This document shows, piece after piece, positions 25,231-33,869 of a stretch of DNA of 64,000 nt. A program made the position numbers and the translations under genes. Under the pieces are notes generated by a model. The model did no database searches. It saw only the letters and a program-made list of their open reading frames with translations, and was not told the origin of the DNA. The stretch covers positions 744,001 through 808,000 of the forward strand of contig CAWEZI010000005.1 in the NCBI GenBank assembly GCA_963813525.1. Direction: 5' to 3'. Source of the DNA: Bog-756 sp963813525 (GTDB lineage: Bacteria; Actinomycetota; Acidimicrobiia; Acidimicrobiales; RAAP-2). Each line of letters begins with the position of its first letter. The stretch's first letter is position 1.

Positions 25231-25728
25231 TCAGGGCACGACGACGACGACCGGCGCACCTCGCTTTCCGACGAGCCGGCGACCCAGTGAGCCGGCAAGG
25301 TGGTGTCGAGCCTTGGTGGAGCGCCCGACGACAAGCAGATCGGCGTGGTCGGCGTTCGCAATTCGTAGGAGCTCTTTGGCCGTGTCCCCGTGGGCGTGAA
25401 CGAACGTGACGTCGACACCGTGGTCGCGACCGTGCGCACATACCTGATCGGCCAGTTGGTGTGCCTGATCGGTAAATGATTGTTGGATATCTCCTAGGGC
25501 AACGGCTGCGCCAGCAAGAGAGGCCGTTGCAGAAGCCGCGGCAGCGCCAGAGGTCTGATCCACGAAGACGGCGACAGTTCGTCCGCCCAGCCGCCCGGTC
25601 TCGCCGCATGCCCAGCAGAAGGCGTCCCAGGAGGTATCGGACCCGTCGATCCCGACGACGACCCTTGCCTTGACGGGATCGCCACAGTTGTCCTGCAGAC
25701 GATCACTGGGCTGCGGGCTCTGGTCCAT
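25231..25728 (-). CDS. universal stress protein (UspA family)
   Basis: About 165 residues with one Usp domain: ARVVVGIDGSDTSWDAFCWA at the N-terminus, a central helix (DIQQSFTDQAHQLADQVCAH), and the C-terminal ATP-loop region ADLLVVGRSTKARHHLAGSL ending VVVVVP. ATG 25728 is used because GAGGAAGAGGAA lies directly upstream; in-frame ATG 25752 and GTG 25758, overlapping the MarR stop, are alternatives. It lies directly downstream of the MarR gene and is probably co-transcribed. Cytoplasmic stress-responsive nucleotide-binding protein. Confidence 0.88.
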   Translation of the reverse strand: MDQSPQPSDRLQDNCGDPVKARVVVGIDGSDTSWDAFCWACGETGRLGGRTVAVFVDQTSGAAAASATASLAGAAVALGDIQQSFTDQAHQLADQVCAHGRDHGVDVTFVHAHGDTAKELLRIANADHADLLVVGRSTKARHHLAGSLGRRLVGKRGAPVVVVVP

Positions 25729-25754
25729 TTCCTCTTCCTCGCGGTGTCCCATGA

Positions 25755-26249
25755 TCACGCCGGGGTCCGACCGGCCGACGACGACGTCGCATTCGATTGG
25801 TTCCGCCGTTCCTCATCCAGTCTCTGGACGTGCGTGATCGCCGTGACGGCCGCGGATAGGGCTTCGGCCTCGTCAGTGGGGAGCGCGTCGATGAGCTGCG
25901 CGAAGACCTCCACGCCGGCTTGTCGCCGGGCTCCGATGAACTCGGTACCGTCGGAGGTGAGGGCCACCAGGGCAACCCGTCTGTCGGAAGCGTCGCTGCG
26001 CCGTTCTACGAGTCCCGATCGTTGCAGCGAGCTCACCAGTGCGGTCATGGACGGTTGCATCACCCCCTCGCTGGCGGCCAGGTCGGTGATGCGCCGAGGC
26101 CCGGTCTGCTCCAGGGTCGCCAGGGTCGACAGCGACGTGAGGCTCATGTCACGAGGCTGACTTCGTACTGCCGCGGTCATGAGGCCATAGAGGGCTCGAC
26201 CGATCGTCCGACTGTCTGCCCGTTGGGGAGTCTGGAGTTCCGTGCTCAC
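25755..26249 (-). CDS. MarR-family repressor of the FUSC gene
   Basis: A 164-residue MarR protein. The winged helix includes TLATLEQTGPRRITDLAASE, GVMQPSMTALVSSLQRSGLV and the wing RRSDASDRRVALVALT. N- and C-terminal helices form the dimer interface. The start is GTG 26249. A -10 box (TATGGT) ends seven bases before it, so the mRNA is probably leaderless. Divergent from a FUSC membrane transporter, with a palindrome between them. It likely represses both promoters and responds to an aromatic or drug-like ligand. Confidence 0.9.
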   Translation of the reverse strand: MSTELQTPQRADSRTIGRALYGLMTAAVRSQPRDMSLTSLSTLATLEQTGPRRITDLAASEGVMQPSMTALVSSLQRSGLVERRSDASDRRVALVALTSDGTEFIGARRQAGVEVFAQLIDALPTDEAEALSAAVTAITHVQRLDEERRNQSNATSSSAGRTPA

Positions 26250-26256
26250 GAGTTAA

Positions 26257-26300
26257 ACCATAGCATATCTATATAGTGTTGTCTATATAGATGCTACAAT
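26257..26300. promoter_or_regulatory. overlapping divergent promoters and MarR operator
   Basis: Arms ATCTATATAG (26267-26276) and CTATATAGAT (26283-26292) are a perfect 10-base inverted repeat with a 6-base centre; flanking AGCA and TGCT extend the symmetry. Leftward promoter: TAGACA (26285-26280), 17-base spacer, TATGGT (26262-26257), seven bases before GTG 26249. Rightward: extended -10 TGCTACAAT ending at 26300, six bases before ATG 26307. A repressor here would block both. Confidence 0.7.
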
Positions 26301-27387
26301 GGGTTTATGACGATCGCTAACGCAGAGCAGGCAGAGTCGACCCTGGTCCCGTCGGCCGGAGCCCCTGCGCGCATCCGAAAGCGGTGGGTCGATCTCCTGG
26401 TCAGCTCTGATCCTGGGCTCAACCGGCTCCGCGCCGCCGCCCAGACCGTGCTGATCATCGCCCTTGCACTCGGAGCCGAATGGGCGTTCGTACACCTGAC
26501 CGGGGCGCTGCAGGTCGAGAGCGAGGCCACCGTCTCCGCGGCAATGGCATCGAAGGTGGCAGTCGCCAATCATGATCTCCTCGCCATCGCCATGCTCCTC
26601 GGTGCCATCGTCGGGCTGATCGCGAGCATGGGTGTCCAAGATCCCACGGCCAAGGGTCAGGTCATCACGATCCTGGTGATCCCGATCCCGATCATCTCGA
26701 CCCTGGCCCTCGGGATCGGCATCGGCGGGCATCGCCCGGTCGCCCTGCTGGTCATCGCGCTGGTCCTTGCGTTGGGCACGTACGTGCGGCGGTTCGGCCC
26801 ACGGGGTTTTCTGGCGGGCCAGCTGCTGTTCATCGGCTACTTCGTTGGCTTCTCCTTGCACGACGTCGTCACGATCGCGGACCTGGGCTGGCTGGCGGCT
26901 GAAGTCGGCGTAGGTCTCGTGGTTGTCACAGGCGTGCGCTTCGCCCTCTTCTACCCCCACCCGGACAGGGCCCTGGCGCGGACCCGGCGTTCCTTCGATG
27001 CCCGGGCCCGCCGTGTGTCCGCACTCGCACTCGAGCTGTTCGACTCTGTCCGGCTCGACCCGCGCCCCGTCCGGCGGATGCAGCGCCAGTTGATTCGCCT
27101 CAATGAGGCTGCGCTGATGATTGATGCCCAGCTCAGCGACCCGGGTGCTGTGCAGAACCCTCCTTCGGCAGAACTCCTGCACCAGCGACTGTTCGACATC
27201 GAGCTGGCTCTGACCAACATCGCCCGCTTCGCCGAGAGGCTGGCGCACCTGGATCTCCCGAGCGAGCGACGTTGCGAGATTCGTCTGGCTCTGCTCGACC
27301 TCGCCAGCGGCGACAACGAGGGTGCCGGAGCACACGCCGCCGCCCTGATCGACCTGTTGCCCGCAGCCGGCGGGCCACCTTCTAGAG

Positions 27388-28517
27388 CTTCCGGTCCACG
27401 GGATGAGGTTGCACATCCACCATGAGGTGGGGTCCGGCGATGGACTCTTTGGTTCCTACCAAAGAGACAAGGAGCCCATCACCGTGACCCCAGCAGAGAT
27501 CATCTACCAACGGCGCATCGCCGTGTTGGAACATGCCCGGCGAACCGGGAATGTGGCCGAGACCTGCAGGGTCTTCGGGGTCTCCCGGACCCGGTACTAC
27601 CAGTGGAAGAACCTGGCCGACCGTTACGGCCTCGAGGCCCTGGTGCCGAAGGCCCGTCGGGCCCCGCAAATGCCCGAGGCCACCCCCACCCACGTGGTCC
27701 AGGCGTTGTTGACCCTGGCGGTGGTCGAGCCCACCATCGGCTGTCGCCAGTACGCCGACCGCCTGGGTGACCAGGGCTTCGCCATGGCCAAGTCCACGGT
27801 GCAAAAGCACCTGGTGGCCCACGGCCTGGGACGACGGTCCCAGCGCCTGGCCCGGGCGGCGGTGATCACCGCAGCCACGACGGGGCTCGTGACCGAGGCG
27901 GCCCGGGATGACTGGCTGTTCGGGTTCTGCCTGGCCGCCGGGGGACCAGGTGAGCTGGTCTGCCTGGACAGCTTCTACATCGGGAAGCTGAAAGGGGTGG
28001 GCAAGGTGTACCAGCTCAGCGCCATCGACGTCTTCACCCGGTGGGCCATCGTCATGATCGTGATCGGACCGGTCGACCACACCCATTCCATCCGCTTCAT
28101 CGACCACATTCTGCGGGCCTACCGCCGTCACGGGGTGAAGGTCAGAGCCGTGCTCACCGACAATGGTCCTGAATATGTGGACGGAGGATTCCGGGCCCAC
28201 CTGGTGGCCAAGCAGCTCGGACATCAGCGGATACCTCCGCGGTCGCCCAACCACAACGCCGTCTGCGAGCGGTTCCACCAGACCATCCTCCAAGAGTGCT
28301 GGCGTCCTGCCTTCCACCGCCGCCACTTCACCTCGACCCGACAGCTCCAAGCGGAAGCTGACTCGTGGCTCACCACCTACCACCGCCGCCGGCGCAACCA
28401 CGGCGACTACATGCGAGGCAGAACGCCTCACGAGGTCCTCGACAAGCACCGGAGGAACAAGGCAGCATGACCATCAACCAAAGAGTCCATCTGTCACCTC
28501 AACCCTCGGTCCGGAAG
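27388..28517 (+). mobile_element. IS481-type insertion sequence with 8-bp target duplication
   Basis: A 1130-bp element. Terminal inverted repeats begin CTTCCGG at both ends and match at about 18 of 24 bases; an inner inverted pair GATGGACTCTTTGG / CCAAAGAGTCCATC lies close to each end. It is flanked by perfect direct duplications TTCTAGAG at 27380-27387 and 28518-28525. It carries one transposase gene in the same orientation as the interrupted FUSC gene. Confidence 0.93.
27484..28470 (+). CDS. IS481-family DDE transposase
   Basis: About 328 residues. N-terminal HTH: RRIAVLEHARRTGNVAETCR followed by VFGVSRTRYYQWK. The rve-type DDE catalytic core has the first Asp in LVCLDSFYIG, the second in VRAVLTDNGPEYV, and Glu in NHNAVCERFHQTI. 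GTG 27484 is preferred since AAGGAGCC lies just upstream; an in-frame ATG at 27403 inside the IS end is the alternative. The gene is intact with all catalytic residues, so the element could be active. Family IS481 by core sequence, though a related IS3-superfamily assignment is possible. Confidence 0.92.
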   Translation: MTPAEIIYQRRIAVLEHARRTGNVAETCRVFGVSRTRYYQWKNLADRYGLEALVPKARRAPQMPEATPTHVVQALLTLAVVEPTIGCRQYADRLGDQGFAMAKSTVQKHLVAHGLGRRSQRLARAAVITAATTGLVTEAARDDWLFGFCLAAGGPGELVCLDSFYIGKLKGVGKVYQLSAIDVFTRWAIVMIVIGPVDHTHSIRFIDHILRAYRRHGVKVRAVLTDNGPEYVDGGFRAHLVAKQLGHQRIPPRSPNHNAVCERFHQTILQECWRPAFHRRHFTSTRQLQAEADSWLTTYHRRRRNHGDYMRGRTPHEVLDKHRRNKAA

Positions 28518-29847
28518 TTCTAGAGAGGACCGCACCGCCGCTGTGGTTACCCACCGCCTCGCAGGTTCGGTCCTCGAGCTACGTGATGCGACAACCGACT
28601 GGCGGGAACTCGGCACGGTCGAGATGGAAAAGCGCGCCTTTCAACCCTCCGTTGTGCTCCTCGGTGGTTGGCTGCCCGGCTCGGCCCATGTCAGCAGCAC
28701 AGCGTCACTCGAGGGCGGCAGACGGTGGGGCGAAGGGGCCCGCCTGGCGCACTCCACCCGCAACGCCATCCAAATCGGCGCCGCCGCCGGCGGGGCCATC
28801 GTCTTGGGAGATCTGCTCTCACCGCGGCGCTACTACTGGGCGGTTCTCGCCGCGTTCATCACGTTCATGGGAGCACACAATGCCGGTGAACAGATCCGCA
28901 AGGCTCTGCTCCGTGTGGCCGGGACGGTGGTTGGTATCGGGGTCGGCTCGCTGCTGGTGAGTGCCGTTGGTCACCAGACCCTGTGGTCGATTGCGATCGT
29001 CCTCGTCTCGCTCTTCCTGGGTCTGTATCTCTTTCGGCTCAGCTACGCCTTCCTCGCCATAGCCATCACCGTCACCGTCTCCCAGCTCTATCAGCAGTTG
29101 GGCGAGTTCACGAACTCACTGCTGCTGGTACGGCTCGAGGAGACGACCCTGGGCGCGGCAGTTGCCATCGTCGTAGTCGTGCTGGTGCTCCCGCTACCCA
29201 CCCGCCAGGTCCTGCGCGTAGCGTTGCGCGAGCACGTCGAGGCCGTGGGGAGACTGGTCGACCATGCCAGTGCCCTCTTGGCGGGCCGCGCTGATGGGAT
29301 CAACTCGACGTTGCGATCTGACGCCCGCGCCGTCGACGCGGCCTATCAGGCCGTCGTCGCCACAACCCAACCGGTACGACGCACGCCCTGGGGCAGTACC
29401 GACGAGGACACCTTGTGGGCACTGCGCCTCTCAGTTGCCTCTCGCAACTACAGCCGCAATCTCGTGGTCGACACGGCGGGGCCGGGAACTCCCGGAGTGT
29501 CCACTGATCCCGACTTCGCACGGGCCAGCGCGACTCTGCACCAGTCCATCGAGGTAGTCGCTCGAGCACTGACCGGTCCACGAGATAGCACCTACACCCG
29601 TTCTTCGGCGCTCTTCGACCGCGCCCAGCGCAGAAGCGACCCCTTCACGCTTCGGTCCGCTTCCACCGAGTTCGCCCTCCGTGACTTCATGTTCCTCGAT
29701 GGCACGATGGCCCACATGGCCGAACTAATGGGTCTCCGAATCGCTGACTACGACACCGTTGGAATGACAAGCTGAGGATAGACGAATGATCCCGGCTCGC
29801 ACGGACGAGCGAAGCATTATTGCTACTCCAGCACTCAGGAGGTTCCC

Positions 29848-30369
29848 ATGCCAGGCTTCATCTCAGACAGTCCGCTTGCCCGTGACCTGATCCGCATCGG
29901 CAACGAAGCGGTCGCTCATGAGGACGCCCGCGCTCTCCGCGCTTACTTCCGTGACGACTACATCTTCCACGGGCCCGACGCCGACCTGGGCTTCGATGAA
30001 CTGAGCGCGTACTTCTCGTCTTTGCGAGCCGCTTTCGGTGGTCTGCGACTCGTACGGGAGCAGATCCTCGTGGACGGCAACTTCTTAGCGGCGCGGACCA
30101 CGTTCTCCGGTGACTTCACCGGGCGCTTCACCTACTCGCCCATCGGTCTCGTCGAGCCCACCGGGCAGCACCTCGAGTGGGAGGTGATCGGTATCTTCAG
30201 GTACGACGACGAGGGTCGGCTGGCCGAGGAGTGGGTGCAGACCGACTACCGCAGCTTCTTGACCAAGCTCGGAGCGATGACCACCGAATCTGCCCCACAG
30301 GCAATGCACGCGTCGAGACTGTCGGGTCGTGAACCCGAGGACCCGGCCCTTCCACCAATCGAGGATTAG
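29848..30369 (+). CDS. SnoaL-like/NTF2-fold (ester cyclase type) protein
   Basis: A 173-residue protein with one NTF2-like domain: NEAVAHEDARALRAYFRDDY, IFHGPDADLGFDELSAYFSS, TTFSGDFTGRFT and a final WEVIGIFRYDDEGRLAEEWV strand pair, the SnoaL ester-cyclase pattern. Start ATG 29848 has AGGAGG upstream. A 40-residue flexible tail follows the domain. Seventy-two bases after the FUSC gene, possibly co-transcribed before the IS insertion. Function probably small-molecule binding or cyclisation/hydrolysis, unassigned. Confidence 0.85.
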   Translation: MPGFISDSPLARDLIRIGNEAVAHEDARALRAYFRDDYIFHGPDADLGFDELSAYFSSLRAAFGGLRLVREQILVDGNFLAARTTFSGDFTGRFTYSPIGLVEPTGQHLEWEVIGIFRYDDEGRLAEEWVQTDYRSFLTKLGAMTTESAPQAMHASRLSGREPEDPALPPIED

Positions 30370-30465
30370 GAGCCAGCACGGGCGGAGGTCGACTGGGCAC
30401 ACTCTGAAATCGAGGTCAGCTTCGTCGACAGCACCCTCGCATCCCTGTGAGCAACCGACTCATCC

Positions 30466-30488
30466 AAAAAAGGTCCCGAGAGGGCCCG
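30466..30488 (-). terminator. Rho-independent terminator of peroxiredoxin gene
   Basis: The minus strand reads GGGCCC-TCTC-GGGACC followed by six T, a stem of five paired positions with a 4-base loop and a U tract. It lies just beyond the stop at 30494. Confidence 0.75.
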
Positions 30489-30493
30489 CCTTC

Positions 30494-31150
30494 CTACTTC
30501 AAGTTGGTGAGTGCGGCAATGATCTCGGCGACCTCGGTGCGGGAGGTGTAGTCGGGCTGAACATCGACGAAGCGCACGATGCGGTCGCGATCGACAACGA
30601 GCACGGTCGGACGGGGCAGGCTGACGGCACTTTCGGCGTTGACCTGGGTCAGGTCGAGGCCAAGGTTGCGTTGGGCGGCCAGGACGTTGTCAGCCTGCTC
30701 GAACGCGATGCCTATCTGATCGGCCAGACGAGCGCCCGGATCGGACAGGACAGTGAACTTGAGGGAGATCTTTTCCACGGTGGAGAGTGACGCGTCTGGT
30801 GACTGCGGGCTGATGGCGACCAGCCGGGCCCCGAAGGCGCCCAGCTGGGGGAGGAGTTCCTGCTGGTATGTGCGCAGGGCAAGGTTGCAGTACGGGCACC
30901 AGCCGCCCCGGTAGAACACGATGACCGCCGGGCCGCGCTCGACGAGCTGATCAAGACTGATCGGATTGCCGGTGGCGTCGTCCAAGGTGAATGACTCAAG
31001 CACGTCGCCGACCTTGATGCTCTCGGTCGGGATCCCTCGGTCGACGAGGTCCTCGATATTCCGATCGAACACCGCAAGGACGTCCGTGGGCAGCCGTTCG
31101 GCGGCGGTGGCCTTGAGCTGTTCGGACTTTTCGCGGATGGTCAGGGTCAT
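30494..31150 (-). CDS. peroxiredoxin-like (AhpC/TSA family) protein
   Basis: A 218-residue thioredoxin-fold protein. ATG 31150 follows GGGAGGA; the upstream in-frame extension to 31306 runs through the operators and is rejected. The active site is in VIVFYRGGWCPYCNLALRTY (CxxC). Downstream segments GARLVAISPQSPDASLSTVE and LKFTVLSDPGARLADQIGIA match the AhpC/TSA peroxiredoxin-like branch with a helical N-terminal extension of about 60 residues. Likely cytoplasmic peroxide or disulfide reductase. Divergent from a TetR gene with two matching operators between, so probably induced by a ligand of that TetR. Confidence 0.88.
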   Translation of the reverse strand: MTLTIREKSEQLKATAAERLPTDVLAVFDRNIEDLVDRGIPTESIKVGDVLESFTLDDATGNPISLDQLVERGPAVIVFYRGGWCPYCNLALRTYQQELLPQLGAFGARLVAISPQSPDASLSTVEKISLKFTVLSDPGARLADQIGIAFEQADNVLAAQRNLGLDLTQVNAESAVSLPRPTVLVVDRDRIVRFVDVQPDYTSRTEVAEIIAALTNLK

Positions 31151-31177
31151 CGGTCCTCCCGGGTCGGTGTGTTCAGA

Positions 31178-31236
31178 TTGGACTACATAGTCCAGTCTTA
31201 GGATTCCAACATGAGGCGACTGGACTGTCAAGTCCA
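31178..31236. promoter_or_regulatory. two TetR operators between divergent genes
   Basis: Two palindromes of the same sequence class: TGGACT-ACAT-AGTCCA at 31179-31194 and TGGACT-GTCA-AGTCCA at 31221-31236, centres 42 bases (four helical turns) apart. They lie between the peroxiredoxin and TetR starts. A TTGACA at 31233-31228 on the minus strand overlaps the second palindrome and could be the -35 of the peroxiredoxin promoter. Confidence 0.75.
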
Positions 31237-31256
31237 ATTCTCGGGATACTGGGGTT

Positions 31257-31868
31257 GTGGGAGTCCGGCCGAGTACTGACAAGGGACGTGTGACCCGGCT
31301 GCGCATCGTGGCGGCGGCGACCGAAGTGGTTGCCGAGAAGGGGGCAAGTGGGGCGAGCCTCGACGAGGTCGGCGCCCGGGCACCTGCCTCGCGCAGTCAG
31401 CTGTACCACTACTTCGCCGACAAGAACGACCTCCTGCTGGCTGTAGCCGAAGCCACCAACGTCGCCGTGCTCGACGGCCAACGGGATCTCTTTGACCACG
31501 ACGGCACCTGGGAAGGTCTGGTCCGATGGGCTGATGTGCTCGTTGCCTACCTAGAAGAACGGGGCGGCAGGGGAGGCTGTCCGATCGCTAATCTCCTCGG
31601 CCAGGTTGGCGAGCGTGACGATGGCATCCGCGCCGTGCTCGCCTCTGGGTTCGACCGATGGGAGACAGACATCCGCGACGGCCTCGCGTCCATGGCCTCC
31701 TCCGGCGTGCTCCGGCCCGATGCAGACATCGCCTGGCTCGCTTCCTCGACTCTGGCCAGTGTCCAAGGCGGCCTCGTTCTCTCCCAGGCGCGGCGAGACC
31801 CACTCGCCCTGCGCCGTGCCCTCGATGGCGCCCTCGCCTTGATCGAGCGCTACCGCGCCATCAACTGA
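31257..31868 (+). CDS. TetR-family repressor
   Basis: A 203-residue regulator. HTH at about 14-60: RLRIVAAATEVVAEKGASGA, SLDEVGARAPASRSQLYHYF, ADKNDL. The C-terminal helical domain contains RGGCPIANLLGQVGERD, a Cys-containing segment typical of the TetR_C subgroup linked to oxidoreductase or detoxification genes. GTG 31257 is the start. It likely binds the paired palindromes upstream, regulating itself and the divergent peroxiredoxin gene. Confidence 0.9.
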   Translation: MGVRPSTDKGRVTRLRIVAAATEVVAEKGASGASLDEVGARAPASRSQLYHYFADKNDLLLAVAEATNVAVLDGQRDLFDHDGTWEGLVRWADVLVAYLEERGGRGGCPIANLLGQVGERDDGIRAVLASGFDRWETDIRDGLASMASSGVLRPDADIAWLASSTLASVQGGLVLSQARRDPLALRRALDGALALIERYRAIN

Positions 31869-31979
31869 GGACCCGAGCGCCGCTGGGCCGCAGTGTCGCG
31901 TTGCCGAGCGACCAGCAAGACGTCCCTTACTCCCCGCCCGCACGCAGTGCGCCGAGAAGATGGCAACGTCGGCAGGTCG

Positions 31980-32807
31980 CTAAACGGGGCCCTGGACGGT
32001 GTCGAAGATCGGCCAGCCGATCTCGGTCCTCCAGGCCGGCTCGTCGCCGGTGTCGTGTCGGCCGACTAAGTAGTACTCGCGGACGGGGCCTTCGATGGCG
32101 AGCGCGTGCTCGGTTACATAGCTCGCCAGCGCGCCGTAGGAGCGGTCCACGTCGGCGTGCGAGCCAATGTGCGTGATCACCGCCAGTTCCACGGGCGGCG
32201 CCGTGAACCGCCCAACCCGGCCAACGGGTCGGACCACCCCGTCAACGGGGAGGAAGATGGTCGCCTCGCCTCGCTCTTCAGAGAACAGCTCGTTGGCGTA
32301 GATTCCGCCAGGGGGCCCACCTGAGGCGATGCCCTGTGCGGAGATGGTGGCGCGGATCTCGCCGACCGCACCCTGATACCACGCGGCCAAATCGCCGACG
32401 TCCAACGTGGCGGTGATTGCCGCCGCCGGAGTGGCCGGCATCTGGCGGTGCTCGATTGCAGCCGGCGGCAAGGGGTGTTCAAGGAGGTCGCGCAGGGAGG
32501 CCACGGCACGCTGAGTGTCGGCCAGGCTCTGCTCCAACCGCGTCAGATGAGCGGCGATGAGCTGGCTGCGGGTCGTCTGATCGGGAGCCCGCAGCACCGA
32601 GCCGATGTCCTCGAGGGGCATGTCGAGATCACGGAACCGGCGGATCACCTGAGCGGTCGGGATCTGGTCGCTGGTGTACCGCCGGTAGCCGGTGACCGGG
32701 TCGACGTCAGATGGCTCAAGCAGGCCCACCCGGTGATAGTGGCGCAGTGTCTTCACGCTGAGGAAGGTGGCGCGAGAGAAATCGCCGATCGTCAACGAAC
32801 CGGACAT
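31980..32807 (-). CDS. MerR-family activator with GyrI-like effector domain
   Basis: A 275-residue regulator of the BmrR/TipA type. N-terminal MerR HTH: LTIGDFSRATFLSVKTLRHY, HRVGLLEPSDVDPVTGYRRY, DMPLEDIGSVL. A coiled coil spans about 75-112. A GyrI-like ligand pocket follows from about 120 (ITATLDVGDLAAWYQ to YYLVGRHDTGDEPAWRTEIG). Such proteins twist the promoter on binding hydrophobic drugs. Divergent from a SnoaL-like gene with a TTGAC-containing palindrome between them. Confidence 0.9.
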   Translation of the reverse strand: MSGSLTIGDFSRATFLSVKTLRHYHRVGLLEPSDVDPVTGYRRYTSDQIPTAQVIRRFRDLDMPLEDIGSVLRAPDQTTRSQLIAAHLTRLEQSLADTQRAVASLRDLLEHPLPPAAIEHRQMPATPAAAITATLDVGDLAAWYQGAVGEIRATISAQGIASGGPPGGIYANELFSEERGEATIFLPVDGVVRPVGRVGRFTAPPVELAVITHIGSHADVDRSYGALASYVTEHALAIEGPVREYYLVGRHDTGDEPAWRTEIGWPIFDTVQGPV

Positions 32808-32817
32808 GCCAACAGTC

Positions 32818-32869
32818 TTGACCCTCCCCTAGTGGGAGAGTCAACCCCGCGACGGCCTCTTGACTCTCC
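32818..32869. promoter_or_regulatory. MerR-type operator with extra half-site
   Basis: Arms TTGACCCTCCC (32818-32828) and GGGAGAGTCAA (32834-32844) match at 10 of 11 with a 5-base centre. On the minus strand TTGACT and a 19-base spacer lead to AAGACT, the long spacer typical of MerR promoters. A third copy of the arm, TTGACTCTCC, is at 32860-32869 and could be the -35 for the divergent SnoaL-like gene. Confidence 0.6.
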
Positions 32870-32934
32870 TGCTACCGCATCGTCCAAGGTGGGCTCATCG
32901 GCCAAGAGGGCCGATCAGAGAGGAGTAGCCAGTC

Positions 32935-33300
32935 ATGCCCACTGCCACCGAAATGAACGGCGTCGTCACCGAGCACGTCGCCGCCGTCAATGCCCATGAC
33001 CTCGACCGGATCGTCGCCACCTTCACCCCCGACGCCTACGTCAACGACAACCGCCGCGAGATCTGGGGCACCGAGGCCATCAGGGCCTTTATGGCAAAAG
33101 AGTTCGTCGGAGACAACGTCACGATGGAGGTGCGCGAGGTCCTCGACCACTACGGCGACCTCATCGTCCGCGCCCGCTACGACGGCACCTACGACAAGAC
33201 CCACCTGCCCGACGAGTTCATCATGACCAGCTACTTCGGAGTGCGTGACGACAACATCACCAGCCTCACGATCATCTTCAACCAGCCAAGCCCGTACTAG
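32935..33300 (+). CDS. SnoaL-like/NTF2-fold protein
   Basis: A 121-residue single-domain protein: VVTEHVAAVNAHDLDRIVAT, FTPDAYVNDNRREIWGTEAI, EFVGDNVTMEVREVLDHYGD and a final strand DDNITSLTIIF. Typical size and spacing for NTF2-fold SnoaL proteins. It has a GAGGAGTAG site upstream of ATG 32935. Divergent from, and probably controlled by, the MerR activator. Role unknown; ligand sequestration or cyclase-like chemistry is possible. Confidence 0.85.
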   Translation: MPTATEMNGVVTEHVAAVNAHDLDRIVATFTPDAYVNDNRREIWGTEAIRAFMAKEFVGDNVTMEVREVLDHYGDLIVRARYDGTYDKTHLPDEFIMTSYFGVRDDNITSLTIIFNQPSPY

Positions 33301-33395
33301 TCGCCTCCGCGGCCGTTCTTTCGGAGGTGCGTCGGGCAGCGGTTCAGCCCGTCGACCTCAGTATCGGCTGGGCGGTGGGCACCTGCGCGGCCTTC

Positions 33396-33869
33396 TCATG
33401 CCTGCGACTTGTCAGCGTCGACGACACGCTGCACCAGGTCGATCAAGTGACCTATCTCATCCTCTGTGAGTACCGTGATCGCTGCGGGCGGGCGGTAGAG
33501 GATGGATTCGGCGGTGGCGATGGCGGCAATCCCGTTGGGAGTGAGGGAGACGAGCTTGCGGCGGCGGTCGTCGGGATGTGGACCGCGTTGGACAAGCCCG
33601 TGCTCCTCGAGCTTGTCGACGATGAGTGAGATGTATGGGCCCGTCGTCTGGTTGAGCTCTGCGAGCTGACTATGCGTCAATGGTCCGGTACGCAACTGGA
33701 ACAGGACCTTGCCCCGTCCTGCCCCAAGGCTGAAGCCAAGCGCTTCTGCAAGGTCGCTGTGACGGCTGTGCCCGTCGACGAACTGCCGGATCAGCGTCCA
33801 GGCTTGCTGAGACGAACGCGCTCGGACCTTTTTGCCCCTCGAGGAGCCGCTGGAGTTGGCGCCTACCAC
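33396..33869 (-). CDS. MarR-family regulator
   Basis: A 157-residue MarR protein. Winged helix: LFQLRTGPLTHSQLAELNQT, TGPYISLIVDKLEEHGLVQR, wing GPHPDDRRRKLVSLTPNGI. Starts at GTG 33869, overlapping the SDR stop by seven bases (GTGGTAG), so it is translationally coupled to the upstream dehydrogenase. The palindrome over the SDR start codon is the obvious autoregulatory operator. A basic N-terminal tail (SSRGKKVRARS) precedes the domain. Confidence 0.88.
   Translation of the reverse strand: MVGANSSGSSRGKKVRARSSQQAWTLIRQFVDGHSRHSDLAEALGFSLGAGRGKVLFQLRTGPLTHSQLAELNQTTGPYISLIVDKLEEHGLVQRGPHPDDRRRKLVSLTPNGIAAIATAESILYRPPAAITVLTEDEIGHLIDLVQRVVDADKSQA

Larger units (their letters stand above)
26307..29775 (+). 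pseudogene. FUSC family membrane transporter gene split by an IS element
   Basis: The 5' part (26307-27387) encodes the N-terminal membrane half (AAAQTVLIIALALGAEWAFV, VGLIASMGV, VITILVIPIPIISTLALGIG) and a cytoplasmic helical domain. The 3' part (28526-29775) encodes the second membrane bundle (YYWAVLAAFITFMGAHNAGE, LWSIAIVLVSLFLGLYLFRL) and a C-terminal domain. Removing the IS and one target duplication restores a single 776-residue frame (GPPSR joined to EDRTAAVV). FUSC proteins export aromatic acids or similar compounds. As it stands only a truncated N-terminal half plus IS-encoded residues would be made. Confidence 0.88.

Noticed and set aside
27382..28449. Long antisense ORF of 355 codons across the transposase gene
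   Set aside because: It mirrors the codon bias of the GC-rich transposase and has no domain or ribosome site.
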